From Anseranas semipalmata (Eukaryota > Chordata > Aves > Anseriformes > Anseranatidae): DNA of 64,000 bases. A program made the position numbers and the translations under genes. Under the pieces are notes generated by a model. It searched no databases. It saw nothing but the letters and a program-made list of their open reading frames with translations, and was not told the DNA's origin. Where the stretch lies: assembly GCA_013399115.1 (NCBI GenBank), contig VXAA01000655.1, positions 369,091-433,090 of the forward strand, in the 5' to 3' direction. Shown in pieces: positions 35,601 through 46,640 of the stretch (position 1 is the stretch's first letter; the number at the start of each line of letters is the position of its first letter).

Positions 35601-36600
35601 TTTCTCTTAGGGCCAAGTTTCTCTCTTTCTCACTGAAAATCCTGAAGTGATCATCACTTGGTCACTTGCTTCCTTGTTTGTGCTTCAGTATCAGCAGTCA
35701 CAGATGGAGCACTAAGAATCAAATTCATTCCTTTGTTAATTGCAGCTTGAGGGAGCCCACAGCAGTATCTCTGCCTATGGCATTTGTGTGGGACTCAGCC
35801 GTATGAAGAGGTTGTCTATCCCTGTCAAACTTTTTAGAAAGGGCAAATCTGAAAATCTTACGATCGCAGTTATCATGTTATGTTTGCAAACAGTCTGGAA
35901 AATGAGAACAGGGTAGAAATACTTCACAAATGAAAACTGGAAAGAGTCTTCAGGATAAAGCAAATTGTCATATATGAAAACATTGACTAAGATGTCAAAC
36001 ACTCTGTAGAGGCAAAAGTAGGAAGATGCTGTAGTCAGTGACAGAGCTCTGCAGAAAACAAGCAGAGAAGGTACTTAAGTGTTTCTCTGCTTCTCTATCT
36101 TCTGTCCCTTTTCCCCTTCCGCAGTGAAGCCACTGCTTCAAAATAATTTATTACATAGTTGTCTGCCCAGAGAAGTGGATTATCTGCTGCCTGTAGCAAT
36201 GTGAACAGGAAAGGCTAAGAGGAGAATATACGTTGTTCCTTATAGCTTTATCACATCTGACTGGAGTTCCAGAAGTAAGAAACAGGCTGAGAAGGGCTTT
36301 GCTAATTGATAATCTATATTAGCAGTTAATGCAGGCACTGCTAATGGAAGTGTAGGAATGACAGGTTTAGGGTGTGACCACTGCTACTGTATTAAGTAGC
36401 AATTAGCTTTCACTTCTTAAGCTTTTTTTCAAGGGGAAGAGTTTGGAAACTGTATAAGAGATTCTTTTGTCAAGAAATAAGTGTCTCTTTGTTACTGATA
36501 CCACAGAAACATCAAGAGACTACAACCCATTGCATAAGTGCTGTATATGTATATTGCAGAGATGGTAACTTTGAAGGATAGGAGTGTCCTATTCTTATGC

Positions 36601-36629
36601 AAAAAAAAAAAAAAAAAAGAAGAAGAAGG
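36601..36629. repeat. A18 tract followed by GAA units
   Basis: Eighteen A bases (36601-36618) followed by about four GAA-type units. No parent retroposon was recognised. Confidence 0.9.
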
Positions 36630-36774
36630 AAAGGTATCTTATCATAAAGGTCAAACAGCGAGAAGAGGAATGGGTGACTGTGGTACATCTGTATCCATGA
36701 GCATTTTTAGTGCATGAGATTACCTCTTCACTCTTGTTTCTCCACTATGCCTGCCTTCCATCTTTCTCTGTTTT

Positions 36775-36812
36775 TTGTTGTTGTTGTTGTTTTGTTTGTC
36801 TGTTTGTTTTTT
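36775..36812. repeat. (TTG)5 followed by TTTG-rich tract
   Basis: Five TTG units (36775-36789) pass into an imperfect TTTG/TCTG-rich tract ending in a T run. Confidence 0.85.
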
Positions 36813-37521
36813 AAGGGATCTTTTGAGTCCTGGAGGTACTTTCAAGAAATTGAAACAAGCTGTTTTTTGATTCAACCTCTGCGTGAGAAACAGCTTTCCA
36901 AATCCCATGACATTTTACACAGGATTTACAAACAACAGAATAGTTGATCAGGCTGCTAACTGCTCAAGCAAAAGACTGCTTCCAATCCCTGCTCTCCTAA
37001 GAAGTTAGAGACCAGTGTCAGTTCCTAGGAACTCAGTGGAAAATTTCCCACAGAAACTGGTAAAAAGATCAAGCCCTTGCAGTTCATGGACTGGATATTT
37101 GCAAAAAGAAAGGGTCATGTTTCCTTTGAAAGTTGTTGTCTGATCTGAACCCTTGATGAGGCCTAGCATCACAGAGCCTTCTTGCTCATCTCAGGCTAGT
37201 TTTAATGTGCATTTTCATTATGACTGGGGAAAAAAACAGCCTGAGCAGGTGTCAGGTTGGCAAGAGTCACTCACTGCCCAGCATGCAGCTTCAGCCCTCA
37301 GTGTCCCAGTACTGCGCTGTCAGAAATGGGTATGGCCCAGATGCGCAACTGGCTTGTTTCCTGACTGGCAGCTGAGGTGGTGGGAGGACCCAGCAGGATT
37401 TCCAGGGATCAGCCAGAAGGCTGAACCTGTGGACAGGGCTCTGCAGGGCATCCCAGCACATGTGCCCAGTTGTTAGCGCATTGAGACTCACTGTGGCTTA
37501 AGTGGTGGTGTTTGTGTTTTG

Positions 37522-37536
37522 TTTTTTTTTTTTTTT
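37522..37536. repeat. T15 homopolymer
   Basis: A run of fifteen T bases in the large intron. Confidence 0.92.
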
Positions 37537-37896
37537 AAATGTGTTACATAAGATATATGCCCTTTTATCAAAAGTCGTGTTGTCATCTTCAGGACTGTGT
37601 AGGACTGAAGAGTTTGCCTGCTTCATTAAGAGACCAGGACTAATGCTTTCCCAGCTTTCTGAGGAGACTTGTGGATTCTGTTCCATGTTTTCCAGAATCA
37701 TTGCTGATTTTGTACTAGGGTGATCTGATTTATAGAACTGAAACCTTCATACTGGCCACTTGCTAGGAGGACACAGCTGAGCAGAAGGTAGGACAGGCTG
37801 CTCAGGAAGGAGTGTGAAGAAGCCAGTACACATCTGGGAGTGGGGCAGATTGGTTCTCCAGATTTCCTAACAGGACGGAAGCTTTATTTTTACTGA

Positions 37897-37913
37897 TTTT
37901 TTTTTTTTTTTTT
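37897..37913. repeat. T17 homopolymer
   Basis: A run of seventeen T bases about 360 bp after the previous T tract. Confidence 0.92.
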
Positions 37914-38332
37914 ACACCTACTGCCCTTGAAATCTCAGGTTCTGCAGGTGTTGTGATTTCAGCTTAATGAGAACTTGTGAGAGATTTGACTCAGTCTGCA
38001 GAATGATTATATGTTTTCCTGAGCACTTTTTGCAGCATTGTTCAATTCACTGAAGTTCAGTCTTTGTCTGGCCCAGATGTTTGGCTCTGTTGTTGAGCGT
38101 ACAAAATTACAGGCGTATTCTTTTCCAGTTCATATTGTTCCCATATATGCTTCCACTTCAAACAGCTGGTCTTTGAGAGGCCTCTGGTTAACCACTGGGA
38201 CTCAAAATCTGACCTGTGATGTAGATATAGGTTCCAGTCTTGAAACCCTCATTAAAAAGTGCATTGATTTCAGCCTCTTGTTGCAGTTGGTAGTCTAGCT
38301 TCATTAGGAATCTGGGGTGAATTCACACATAC

Positions 38333-38366
38333 CTTGGAGGAAGGCTTGCTTTCTTGGAGGAAGGCT
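38333..38366. repeat. Short direct repeat, 14 bp at 20-bp spacing
   Basis: CTTGGAGGAAGGCT occurs at 38333-38346 and 38353-38366, a small local tandem duplication. Confidence 0.9.
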
Positions 38367-41300
38367 TTCTCACTCCATGTCAGAACCGGATTTTTTGCTG
38401 CAATAAAGAAGACTTGAGTACCAGCTATTGGAAAAATGCTTTCTATATGAGTTCATCTGAGGATTCTCGGTCTTCCATGGCACTAGTGTTGCATCACATC
38501 TTAGACTGAAAACCTACCTAGGTGAGAGTATGAGTTCAGTGATGTGAGCACCGTAGTGCTTGAGCATTGAATAGTTAGATTTGTATAACAGAGCATAAAT
38601 TCATTGCCTTTCTCTTTGTTTTTAGCAGCTCTTCTTAGAGAAGGACAGCTTGACTGGATTCATACAGGTTTGTCCAGTTCAAATGCAATGCAGAATGTGA
38701 AAGCAGAATGAAGGGAAATCTGACTGGAGCAGGAAATTTGGGAATTCACTGAAAGCCATATGCTTTGTTTTGTCTGGACTTGTGACTCAAAAGGGAAATG
38801 TAATACTTCCTGAGGATCTCCTTTAAATGTCCCTACTTGACCTTCACACTACATGGATTTTAGCTGAAAGAAATGCAGCCTTCTGGTTTTACTTACCTCT
38901 CACAGTATCTGCAAAACCTAGCACTCGACTGTGGCCTGTACCCTGCTTATGGTAAAAGAAATGATGTAGAAACCTTGTGTAGATCTGCAACTCAGGGATC
39001 ATCACTTTTTGGTTTTTCAGAAGGCCCATCTCAGCCAAGGCTTTCCTGTATTGAGTTTCCCAGTAAAATGATATCCAGCTTTACGAGCAAGAGTAACATC
39101 AAGAGTGGCCCCTGCTCCAGAAGGACTGCTCTGCAGAGCTGCTTTGGGAAGGGTTTGCTTGGAGACTCCTGTGCAGGAAGAGGAGCATGCAGGGGTCAAC
39201 GCCAGAGAGCTCAGCTGCACGCCTTGTGCATCTGAGAGATTTCATCTAAGGATGACAGAGGTGTTAAGCCTTTGCTTGTGGCATGTGTGGTGGGAAGAGG
39301 TACGAAGGACTATGTTCCTTTCTCTGTGCAATACTATTACGAGCTAGGAAGTCTGGTTTCCACAGCATTGCTTCTGCTCATTGATGTTCAGTTTGCTGCA
39401 GTGCCTAGACCTGCAGTTATAAGGAATGAAATACAGCTTTTTAGAGAGAGACTTATTGAAAATGATAGTTTATATGTAAAAGACTGAAACCTTCTACAAA
39501 TAAATTGGATTTTGAGAGGGTTATTGATTCCAGTGAGGGTTTTTTGTTTTGTTTTGTTTTTCAGGAAATTACCCGAAAGCAAAGCCGTTCCTTCTTTCTG
39601 TGTACAGATAACATACAGGAGGAGAATATTGCCTGCTGCTTCCTCCTTGTTTTCAAAAGCATGCCATACAAAGGAAAAGGCTGGATGTGGTACTGACACA
39701 TAAGGCTCGCTTTTGAGGGAGGAGGGAAGGGTGACTTTGAATGTTGATGAGGCACCTATTGTATTTGGGTGTGAAATTTGCACTAGTACACAGATCACTT
39801 ATCTCCAGGGCTACTTGTGGGATACTGGTGGATTCTGAGCAAGTGATAAAGGGGCTTAATAGAATTGGCGATAAAATGCAATTTACAGGCACTGGATCAT
39901 TTTGGTAGGTCCTGAAAGTATTTGTTCCCTGCTAGGTTACTGTCCTGCCTGTGTGCACAGCAGTGACACAGTCCATAGCTGTAAAACAAACAAAACTTAC
40001 ATGCTTACGTGCAGAAAGAGCTTAAATGCTTACACAGTGTTACGTTACTATTAGCCAACCTTTGTACATCCTGCAGTGAAAAGGTTCCTGTCCAATGTCA
40101 GCTTCATGTCCCCATTAGGTCAGTTCACATCCATTTCTTTCCCTCGGCTAGGTACAGTCCCGATGTCTCTTACAGCATATGTTTTAGTACCTCTCTGCCT
40201 CAGGACCCAAGCCTGGCTTGTCAGGAGTGATGTAAACAGGAACAATGGAAACTGGTTAAGGCTTCATGTCCCTACAGGCTGATGTTAGCTGCAGAGAGAG
40301 GGTGTATGTTCACATTCCTGTGCTTGTAAACTCAGAATATTGTTTATACCCATCAGCTGGAAAGGCTGCAGTTCAAAAAGGAGTGATATTCTTTCTAAAG
40401 ACCTAGGATAGCACAAAGGCCATGCTGTTCCCAAGGTCAACTGTTGCTGACCCCTACAGCCAAACTGAGCTCCCGTGAACACCTACTCTAACAAGAACAT
40501 GAGCTCAGTAAGGCTCCCTGGTGAGTGCTGCAGTCAGGCTTTTGAATATCACAAATGCTTGGTCCACACCACTCGTTTCCCCACTTCAGCTGTGAAAGCT
40601 CAGTCCTGATTGGTATCTGTATTTGGGATTAAGGCTTCCATATAGTGGGATGCCAGGCATAGCATTTTCATCTTGCCCATTTTAGGATTATTATACAGTG
40701 TTCTCATTTAAGGAGGATGTGCAATCGGTCAAAGAATTGTTTAAATGTAACATAATTGGGAAATGACCATTCTCTGGTGTGGGTGAAATATCTAAGAAAA
40801 ATCTCTCTCCCAGTCACCAGGTCCCTATTAGTTGTCATTCTGTGATGCACATCTGCTTAACATCAGACTCTTTACCTTATTCAGCTGAAAAACCTAAGCT
40901 GTCTGTTGCTCCCAGGAAAAAGAGAGCAATTTGAAACCCTTTTCAGAACTCCCTTCTGTGCCTCAGCTCAGTGGCAGAAGAATCTGCTTTCTATTAAAGT
41001 GATAAATTGCATAATTGAAGGTGTAAGCAACCCCCACTGTAAAATTTGTCTTTGTCAGATATATGAAACATTGATTTTCTTTGTTTGCTGATGCACAACC
41101 CCAATGGTATGAAGCTGTAGTCTCCCATCACCCTGCTACCAAGCAGAAATTCATGCTAGCCCAGCTGAAGTCTGTTGCACATGCACAGCCAGTGCCAACC
41201 TTGTACCCACCACAACATATTGATGCTTATGCCAGTGCGTGTGGGAATATCTCTACACTGTTGGCCCAATGTGTGAGCCACTTAGAGTTCCCAGTGGATA

Positions 41301-42359
41301 CTGTTATGTGGAGGATTTTATTAAGTATGCAGTGATGAATTTATCTTCCTGAGTTCCTGAAGTGAGTCATTGGTATCCCCCAGCAGATGTAATCACCAAA
41401 TTGCTCCCAAACACTGCTTTAATGTCTAGCTCTGCAGTTGTTCCACTGATTGCCCCTGAGAGTACATAAAGAGTACTGATATTTGTCTTGCTGGATGAGA
41501 GATGCTGCAACCAGCCCTTGGGAAGCCGAAAGTGACATAGGCTCTGGTCCTGCAGGTTCCAAGATAATTGAGAAGTACCTCTCTCGGAGCACTCAGATCA
41601 GTTAGCAACTCAGACTGCCACAGAATAAAATGGGAAGTGTTGGTGGGAATGCTGTATCCGAGGGTAGAGGCAACCTTCCTGCATCTGTGTGCATGAAAAG
41701 ATTTCTTCTTGTGTACAGTATGGTCAGTCTCTGTATCTGGCAAGTTTCTCTTGTGCGCAGAAAGTCTGAGATCTGCTGCTTTCCATTTATGCCTCTTTTC
41801 CCTAGCTGTAAGACGTTAACATCATCTGAATCTCTGTCTAGATGGCTCTTTGCCATGGCTCATCTTGTTCAGCAATCTGCATGTACAAGTGTTCACTTTT
41901 TTTTAGCAGCACCAGCAGAGAGCAGTTTGACTCCTTGTGTTTCCAGAAAGGCACTTCCATTCTTTTCCCAGTTATATCAGAAGTGCTACTGGTGGTGGTG
42001 GCCTGTCTTCGAGAATTAATTGAGGTTGCTGAGTCAGTTCTGCTTAGGGTTGCGTTGTGCTGGGATTTAATTCTGCCCAAAGCGGCCTAGCAGTTTGTTC
42101 TGTGCAGCAAGGTGTCTGTTGCTCACCAGCAAGGTTAAGGAAGCCCTGATGCACCTTGAAGCCTACACAAGGGCCGCACACAATGTTTTGGTCTGGACTT
42201 GTGCAAGGAGTCTGCATGTATGTATTTTTTTCCTCTTTCTCTTTTATTTTTTTTTTTTCTGGAGAGATTGAATGCATACATGGCATTGAGTCATTTGCAC
42301 CTTCATGAAGATTGGTGTAAACATTGTTTAAAATTCAGAGTTAAAAAATTGTGTTGGTT

Positions 42360-42665
42360 TTGTGGTGGCCTCCAAACAGGCCCCCTCAGGCGCACTTGTA
42401 AGAGCCTTTCTGCACTGCTGACCGCCAAAACTTCATGGCGTAGCTCAAGAGCTGGTCCAGGGCCAGCCCTCCCTGCTGCTGCTGCAAACCTGAGGCGGAG
42501 CAGGGCCTCGCAGGGCCTGCTGGGCTCGTGCTGCCCGGGCGGCCTGCAGGGCCTCAGCCAGTGCTGCCCTGCAGGAGCAGGGAGCTGCCGCGCTCTGGAC
42601 CTCTGCTGCCCAGCCGGGCACCGGGTCTTGCTGGTGGCGTGGAGTCCTCCGGTGGGAGGAGGAGT
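42360..42665. other. GC-rich patch with GCAGGGCCT internal repeats
   Basis: A GC-rich block in which GCAGGGCCT or close variants occur at least three times (around 42502-42560), with about a dozen CpGs. It supports an open frame on the + strand ending near 42672, but the composition (alanine, arginine, glycine and cysteine) is what GC-rich DNA gives by default. It may be a degenerate minisatellite or a regulatory patch. Confidence 0.5.
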
Positions 42666-45600
42666 TGCATGAGACAGAAGTGAGCTAAGCGTGACACAGC
42701 TCTGCAGGGTGTCCTGCAGAGGTAGTTTTGGAGCAAATGTGGATTTGACCGCTGGTATTTCAAATCAAGGGCCCGTGCCTGCAGAAGAGTCCGTTCTTTC
42801 CACTTCATTGTCCTGCAGGAAGCCTGTCTGCCCAGCTTGTCTCCAGCTGATGACCCCACATCTCTGGTGCTGCCAGCATGCCGAGGTTGGCTTCCTCATA
42901 ACAGCAGGAGTGATTTTTCCTTTCATGAGTGCTTGTGCTTCTGTAGAGACTGTAAATCGATTATTTCTGGAGGGTTTAGCTGTTTTTCAGAACACCTGTG
43001 GTGCTTGCTGGTGGAGAAACACCTCCCAAGCCCAAGCAACCATTTCAGTGTGTGGCAGCATGTTCAGTAGCTTTGTCCCCAGCCTTTCACTAAGATGTAT
43101 GTCACTGAAGAGTTGCTGCTAGCTGCTCCCCTCTCTGGTCTGTGGTCATTACAGCAGCAAAAGCGACTTATTTCTACATCACTATAGCATGTCTTGGCAA
43201 CATGGAATCCAGAGCTGCTCTCACTGTCTGTCTCCATGTGGGCTTTGTGGGACTGGGCCCAAGGCTTTCCTGTCCCACTGTTGTGTGGAGTGGTTCTGTG
43301 GCCTCACAGTGATGCTTCAGAGCTCCCTTGCAGCAGCTGCCACTCTGCTGCTGGTGTTCCTGCGTTCTCTTACATTGCATGAAGTTCATCTGCAACTTTA
43401 AATGAAAAAAATTAACGTCTTTTGAATGCTGGCAGTTCTTATGTAATAATTAGACTGGCTGAAAGGATGCCTCAGGGAAAACAGATGCAGCTTGGCTATT
43501 TATGAGCTGGCTAAGAGGGAGCTTCCCTATAACTTCTGTATCTCCTGACCTGTAAATTGTGTTTAATAGCTAATCTGTAAAGGCGAGCATCCAGAGGGCA
43601 TGTCCAGGCTGAGGAAAAGCTCTCTAACTCATCTAGCTCCTGGGGGCAGATGTATGACTTCGCAGGGAAAAGGTGGCAGGACTTCCCAGCTTGATGCTGG
43701 GTGCGTTGGAGAAGTTCATCATGGCCACTCTGGGCACTGACAGGGAGCCACCAATATCCCTTAGCTACTCCACCTGATTACATGTTTTCCTTCAAACCTT
43801 GATGTCAGGTGTGTGTTCCCGTAGGCTTATGGTGTGGGAGAGGCAGCTGCTTAGATCCATTAAAAAGATGGGCTTGAATCTACAAAGTCTTAGGTGAGTC
43901 TAGCCCTGCAGATCTTCTTGCTGCCTGCGACGTTGCTGAGGAGCTGTGGCCTGAGTCATCTCTCATGTGTGCAGAACAAAACGCTCATTTTTTACATCTT
44001 GTCTTGTGCTCCCCAGGGGCTAGGCTGGTGTCTTTATCCGTGGTACTGTGCTGAAGCCTCTCTCCAGTTCCGTGGTGTTCAGATTGCAGATAGCTGGTTG
44101 GCATGACCTGCAATGTGCTTTCAGTTGCAACCCTTGCAATCACTACATGGAGTTGCATTTTATGGGAGAGCTTTTGGTGTTGTGCCTGGGGGCATTACAC
44201 CCAGAACGATGAAGTGTGCTCGCTCCTTAAACTAAAAGCACTAGTATTAGCTACATTGGAGGGCAATCCAAGCCATAGTAAGAGGTGATTAGCAAAATAA
44301 AATAGAAGTATGCCACATAGGTTGCTCCAGCAGCTAACTCAGAAAGCAAGAAGAGAGGGAGCATGCTTGTCTTCCCGACAGTGGAACAGTCAGAGGGGCC
44401 CGCACCTGCTTGCAGTCTGGTGATGTGGTCAAGCTGCTTTTTCCCCCAGTCACACTGCTAAGTGCAAAGACCTTGCCTGTTAAGAAATAGGAAATTTGAA
44501 CAGGTGGTCAGGGAGCTCTGAATGTACTGCGTGAACAGGAACACTGGCCTAAGGATGCACAGGGAGTGCACAGCCAAAGAGAAGAGGGTGAGACTGCCTC
44601 TTTGTTGGTGGTATGCCATCTCAAATAGTGGGGACAAATGTTCTGAGATGCTGTATCAACATCTGAGGTGGAAGGGTGGACTGGATCTTTCCAGAGCTCT
44701 GGTGCTAAGGCGAGGTGAGACTGATCTCTGTGCAGTCTCACCTTGACTGTTCCTTTCTGAAGGTCTTTGAAAAGACAGCTGTTGTGGAACTGGGTCACAG
44801 CAGCAGCTGGGTAGCAAAGGAAATACATACGCAGGGGACCGTGGAGGACTCAGGATCAGAGCTTTGGAGTGAACAGCCATGCAGAGGTAGCAGATGTGCA
44901 CTGAGCAGAAGGAACGCAGCCCTGCTCTTGGCTCCTTGCCCTGCTGTCCAGGTGTATATACTCTGGCTTTGCCAGGTAGAAAGCAAACCTGTGTCCTGGT
45001 AGATACAGTGGGCAAAAGAATTCTCAAATAATTTGTCTTGTTAGATACAGCTGTTTTTCAGTGGTGAGAACTCAGGTTTTCAAATAACTGTACTTATTTA
45101 AGGTATTCCCAGGGGCCAGGGGCTCCAGCTGCTGAAATCCTGTTGTCTTTGCTGCAGTCCCAAGGTTGTTTGGGGCTCAATAACAAATGATGCTGTGATA
45201 CAGGGACCTTGATGCTACACAGTAAAAACTCTGCTTTTGGGAACATGGTATGATTGGCCAAACAGAAGTATGTAAAGATGTTGGCGAGTGCACGCTGGCC
45301 TACTGGTTTTGCAACATAAGCAACAGAGACATTTCCCTTCTCTTTGCTGAGTGCTGGGTGCAGGCGTGTAAGTTTTCCAGCAGCGGTATTCAGTGGCTGT
45401 TCAGCCTGGAAGGAAGAGACTGAAGAGTCTTCATGATGGCTCAGCATGCTGCGTGGTTATGTCATGTTACACATGCTGCTGCTGGTCTCTGTGGATGGTG
45501 CTCTTTGGCACTAACCTGCAGGGTCTGAGGAGTCTGTCACACTGACATGAGCTTGCTGGGTGGAGGGTGGAATAGGGCAAGCATTCGTCTGTGATGTTCT

Positions 45601-46132
45601 CTGCAGGTGAATATCATTACTTGTCTGCTTTCTCAAGAGCTGTTCACAGATCCTGCTGTACACAGGATTGTTTGCTATGTTAACAGGACTCGATGTAGAT
45701 GTTAAAGTAGTTATGAGAGGTGACCTGAGGTGTGGCTGCCTTCAGGGGAAACGCTGCTCTGCAAGTCAGCTTGGGCTGGTCCATCCTGGCTCCTGGTGGA
45801 GTGCAGTTTTCTGCAGCTGTCACTTTCTCTGTTCCCTCAGTGGTTTCTGCATCTTTGCAGTGCCATCCTTCCCCTCTACCAGGTACACACACACTGTATG
45901 CTTCAGAGAAAAGAGGTGGTCTTAGCACTGCTCTCCTGAGTCAACCCCATTACTGTTGCCTCCACCTGAGCTGCCCTGAGGGGTGTAGAAGAACTGCAGA
46001 GAGCAGTTTTTCTAGCTGGCAGTCACATTCTTTCTACATAATGGCCTTTTGTGGCTGTGATTTCTGGGACTGGGGCCATCTGACTTGTTTCCATGAGGGC
46101 TTGTACTTACTTTTTCTCTCTTATCCCTGCAG

Positions 46133-46640
46133 GCAGCGTCCTCAGCACTGAGCAGTCTGGGCCATGTGTACACAGCCATTGGGGACTACCCAAATGCACT
46201 GGCTAGCCACAAGCAGTGTGTCCTCCTTGCAAAGCAGTCCAAAGATGAGCTCTCTGAGGCGCGGGAGCTGGGCAACATGGGAGCAGTGTACATTGCAATG
46301 GGGGATTTTGAAAATGCGGTGCAGTGCCACGAACAACATCTTAAGATCGCCAAGGAGCTGGGGAACAAGCGGGAGGAAGCCCGAGCCTACAGCAACCTCG
46401 GCAGTGCTTACCACTACCGGAGAAACTTCGACAAAGCCATGTCCTACCACAACTATGTGCTGGAGTTGGCCCAGGAGCTGGCTGAGAAAGCCATTGAGAT
46501 GCGAGCTTATGCTGGCTTGGGCCATGCAGCTAGATGTATGCAGGACCTGGAGAGGGCTAAGCAGTACCACGAAGAACAGTTGCACATTGCTGAGAGTCTC
46601 CAGGACCGAGCTGCTGAAGGCAGAGCTTCCTCCAATTTAG
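46133..46640 (+). CDS. TTC28: TTC28 exon 4 of window (four TPRs)
   Basis: This 508-nt exon encodes window residues 185-353 plus one base of residue 354. It begins AASSALSSLGHVYTAIGDYP and ends with EGRASSNLG, the last glycine being split. It contains four 40-residue TPRs: SALSSLGHVYTAIGDYPNAL, ARELGNMGAVYIAMGDFENA, ARAYSNLGSAYHYRRNFDKA and MRAYAGLGHAARCMQDLERA, then the first part of helix A of a fifth. The acceptor is TTATCCCTGCAG at 46132 and the donor is TTAG|GTAAGG at 46641. The unit with RRN in place of an LG-type turn is conserved in mammals, so it is not a sequencing error. Antisense open frames of up to 147 codons over this exon are shadows. Confidence 0.98.

Larger units (their letters stand above)
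22523..46132 (+). other. Large intron between exons 3 and 4
   Basis: This phase-0 intron of 23,610 nt is the largest complete one in the window and contains most of its mobile DNA. Recognised contents are a possible old repeat segment near 22.74-23.04 kb, the CR1 cluster from 29.74 to 31.31 kb, a solo LTR at 34614-35200, several A or T tracts, short direct repeats near 35.54 and 38.33 kb, and a GC-rich patch near 42.36-42.66 kb. Open frames up to 157 codons show no domains. The stretches 23.1-29.7, 31.4-34.6, 35.2-42.3 and 42.7-46.1 kb contain nothing I can name. Confidence 0.85.

Noticed and set aside
42199..42672. 157-codon open frame on the plus strand
   Set aside because: It arises from the GC-rich, stop-poor block at 42.36-42.66 kb. 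The peptide composition is what such DNA gives and has no family features.
46142..46585. 147-codon antisense open frame over exon 4
   Set aside because: It is the shadow of the real TPR coding exon on the other strand.
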